Shown: positions 62,491-64,000 of the stretch, piece by piece
Numbering within the stretch: position 1 is the stretch's first letter
How the letters are laid out: the number at the start of each line of letters is the position of its first letter
Source: JADHMP01 sp016779985
GTDB taxonomy: Bacteria > Bacteroidota > Bacteroidia > Flavobacteriales > Flavobacteriaceae
Length of the DNA stretch: 64,000 nucleotides
Assembly: GCA_016779985.1 (NCBI GenBank)
Contig: JADHMP010000006.1
Span: 54,207 to 118,206 of the forward strand
Direction of reading: 5' to 3'
The notes under the pieces: model-generated
Seen by the model: only the letters and a program-made list of their open reading frames with translations
What the model was told of the DNA's origin: nothing
Database searches by the model: none
Made by a program: the position numbers and the translations under genes

Positions 62491-62738
62491 ATCACAGCAA
62501 TAGGTTTATGGAATAATTCCACTTTATGGTAATAGATGTAAACTTGATAAAGAATATTCTTGTTATATATAAAGGCTAAAAAAAGACTTATCCGCCCTAA
62601 TCAATACAACTATTTAGGGTGGATATACTTGAAGCGTTTTTTTGTATAAAAATTTACTTTTAAGCATGCAGTATTATTGCAGTATATATTGCTGTTTGTT
62701 AAAATAGTTATGTTTTATATTTAATATATTTATAAAGC
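62491..62738. other. Intergenic region with an imperfect hairpin and AT-rich repeats
   Basis: 248 bases. A 12-bp stem TATCCGCCCTAA (62589-62600) / TTAGGGTGGATA (62614-62625) with one G-U pair and a 13-nt loop; a T-run lies 11 bases further, so it may be a terminator for the carbonic-anhydrase gene but not a classic one. Further on, GCAGTATTATTGCAGTATAT is a short tandem near-repeat. No ORF or tRNA. Confidence 0.5.
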
Positions 62739-62873
62739 ATGAAGTATAGTTATTTGTTTGATTCCGATTTTCCGCCTGGAATTGCTTCGGTGTTTGTAGA
62801 TGGTAAAAAAATATCTAAAGAAGAGTTTTTAAAGCTCAAAAAAAAGTATCTAAAAAAGAAAACGTTAAGATGA
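62739..62873 (+). CDS. Small 44-residue protein upstream of the TPR regulator
   Basis: ATG at 62739, stop TGA at 62871. Sequence begins MKYSYLFDSDFPPGIASV and ends with a Lys-rich tail (KKKYLKKKTLR). Its stop overlaps the start of the next small ORF by 4 bases, the ATGA coupling seen elsewhere in this genome, which supports translation. No family recognised. Confidence 0.55.
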   Translation: MKYSYLFDSDFPPGIASVFVDGKKISKEEFLKLKKKYLKKKTLR

Positions 62874-62947
62874 ATCTTAGGGAATTTATTCAGATTTTTC
62901 TGGTTATAGTCCTAAGCATTATTTTATTCCTATTTTTAAAAAAATAA
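62870..62947 (+). CDS. Tiny single-helix membrane peptide (25 aa)
   Basis: ATG at 62870 (overlaps the preceding stop), TAA at 62945. Reads MNLREFIQIFLVIVLSII then LFLFLKK, one membrane helix with a basic end. Six bases separate it from the TPR gene. Real only if the coupling is real; too short to judge otherwise. Confidence 0.4.
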   Translation: MNLREFIQIFLVIVLSIILFLFLKK

Positions 62948-62953
62948 CCATAG

Positions 62954-64000
62954 ATGAGAAGGGTTTTTCTCCTTTTTCTTATTTGCTCCTATTTAGCTTC
63001 AGCCCAGAGCAGTAAACAGCTGAGGGACTCTGTTTTAAAATACAAAACTACAAATCCTACTCTGGCTGTAAAATTCGGTCTTGAATATGATATAATTACT
63101 GCAAATCGTAAACAAGATAAAGAGAAGCAAAATACGTATGCACTTTTAGGAGAAATCCTTATTGAAATGGGGTTATATGCAAGTGCATTAAACTATCTAA
63201 ATAATTCGATTCAAATTTATACTACGCTTCCCAAGAGTGACAAAAACTTTCCGGAAATAGATCAACCACCTTGGGTAATTCTCAATATTGGTAGTATTTA
63301 TTTTATAAATAGAGATTACAAAAAAGCTGCTGAAAAATATCAACAGGCCATAAGTTTATTTGAAAAGATAGAAGACAAAAATGCTAAATTTTATGGTCTA
63401 AACACCGCCAATTCAAACCTTGGATTGATTGAAGAAAAGAAAGGGAACTATAAAAAAGCCGAAGAAATTTATTATCAAATTTACCAAAGAAGGCTTGAAA
63501 AAGATAAGAAGGAAGACATACTATATTCTTTATCGCAAATTATAAGTGTCAAATTATTACAAGGAGATGAATTAGCTGCTCAAAATAAATTAAAAGAGGC
63601 TGAAAGCATTTATCAAACAGTTGATGAGAAGCAGGACAATTCCCTATTGATTAGAAATTGGGGTTATGTACAACTGGTTTACGGTGCTTATAACCAATCT
63701 TTAAAAAAATATGATTTGGCACTTACCTATCTTTTCAAGGCAAAAGAAATTTTAAAGGCATTCCCATCTGAGATTCATGCTTTAGGGTCAAGAATAGCAG
63801 AATGTTATTTGGGATTAGACAATTTTGAAGAGGCGGAGCGAGTCGCTAACGAAAATCTTAAAATCAAAAATTTAAACGATACTGAGAAAAAATACAATTT
63901 CAAAGTATTAGAGAAAATTTACAAGTATAAAGGGCAAGATTCGAAGCTTTTAAACATAAAAGATTCATTAATTTTAATTTCTTCAGGACCATCTAATTCT
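62954..64000 (+). CDS. Exported TPR protein, probably sensor or regulator (partial, runs off window)
   Basis: Open for 349 codons from the ATG at 62954 to the right edge without a stop. Signal peptide MRRVFLLFLICSYLASAQ, then helical repeats of TPR type, for example INRDYKKAAEKYQQAISLFEK and KKGNYKKAEEIYYQI. In Bacteroidota such N-termini commonly precede a membrane helix and a histidine kinase or LuxR-type DNA-binding domain, but that part is outside the window. Frame and codon use are regular throughout. Confidence 0.9.
   Translation, partial: MRRVFLLFLICSYLASAQSSKQLRDSVLKYKTTNPTLAVKFGLEYDIITANRKQDKEKQNTYALLGEILIEMGLYASALNYLNNSIQIYTTLPKSDKNFPEIDQPPWVILNIGSIYFINRDYKKAAEKYQQAISLFEKIEDKNAKFYGLNTANSNLGLIEEKKGNYKKAEEIYYQIYQRRLEKDKKEDILYSLSQIISVKLLQGDELAAQNKLKEAESIYQTVDEKQDNSLLIRNWGYVQLVYGAYNQSLKKYDLALTYLFKAKEILKAFPSEIHALGSRIAECYLGLDNFEEAERVANENLKIKNLNDTEKKYNFKVLEKIYKYKGQDSKLLNIKDSLILISSGPSNS

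Noticed and set aside
1..64000. CRISPR arrays, IS elements, prophage, toxin-antitoxin or restriction genes, rRNA genes
   Set aside because: None seen by reading for regular repeats, transposase or integrase motifs and rRNA landmarks; every stretch longer than 300 bases is covered by a described gene or the tRNA region.

Overview
The window is chromosomal DNA from a member of the Bacteroidota, almost certainly a marine Flavobacteriaceae-type bacterium. The evidence is the gliding-motility/type IX secretion genes gldK-gldL-gldM at the left edge, AT-rich DNA with very short intergenic spacers, near absence of Shine-Dalgarno sequences, promoters of the Bacteroidota type (TTG, about 20 nt, TAnnTTTG), LptC/LptE/LpxB envelope genes and a DUF5916-type outer-membrane protein. 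I see no prophage, insertion sequence, CRISPR array, integrase or toxin-antitoxin pair. Most of the window is core genome; accessory flavour is limited to the sulfur module, the amino-sugar block, and the TetR/bicarbonate block with the small genes at the right edge.

Layout. 1-2547 (minus): gldM (partial), gldL, gldK. 2630-6261 (minus): an arginase-fold protein with degraded metal site, coupled to topA. 6403-10591 (plus): SulP transporter, persulfide-dioxygenase/rhodanese fusion and a split YeeE/YedE pair, a sulfur-handling module divergent from topA. 10689-17093 (plus): miaB, a sigma-54 activator, lptE, an uncharacterised Lys-rich protein, secG, groES, groEL, closed by a strong hairpin terminator. 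17188-17913 (minus): HMA-MauE fusion. 17996-25482 (plus): GAF/fRMsr-like protein, purH and the rod-shape operon mreBCD-mrdA-rodA. 25484-28705 (minus): orphan ABC permease and Prc protease. 28819-33055 (plus): surE, a small membrane protein, lpxB, comEC-like. 33045-37309 (minus): thioredoxin, POT peptide transporter, DPP-IV-like peptidase (peptide use). 37461-38357 (plus): GHMP kinase. 38360-46381 (minus): a small hypothetical, then coaX, outer-membrane protein, TPR protein, lptC, small membrane protein, CNNM/HlyC-type transporter and ppiD in transcript order coaX to ppiD. 46474-46546: tRNA-Phe. 46786-53169: fatty-acid hydroxylase, PhoPQ-activated-type lipoprotein, GH20 hexosaminidase, DUF5009 acyltransferase, small lipoprotein. 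53193-57756: rmuC, DUF5916 protein, secreted hypothetical. 57842-59046: Bax-inhibitor-1 protein and a secreted hypothetical. 59141-62490: TetR regulator, small secreted protein, SulP bicarbonate-type transporter, beta-carbonic anhydrase. 62739-64000: two tiny overlapping ORFs and the start of a TPR sensor/regulator that runs off the window.

How they work together. Three transport-plus-enzyme modules stand out: sulfane-sulfur handling (6403-10591), peptide breakdown and uptake (33045-37309) and CO2/bicarbonate uptake (59141-62490). Envelope building is spread over the mre operon, lpxB, lptC, lptE, ppiD and secG. The most interesting regulatory signals are shared TGTCA palindromes upstream of miaB and groES on either side of a sensor-less sigma-54 activator gene, a clean inverted repeat upstream of the tetR gene, interleaved divergent promoters between topA and the SulP gene, and several promoters whose -7 box lies so close to the ATG that the mRNA would be nearly leaderless. 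I did not find a clearly new defence or mobile system; the best candidates for undescribed biology are the small genes at 59808-60122 and 62739-62947 and the degenerate arginase-fold protein.
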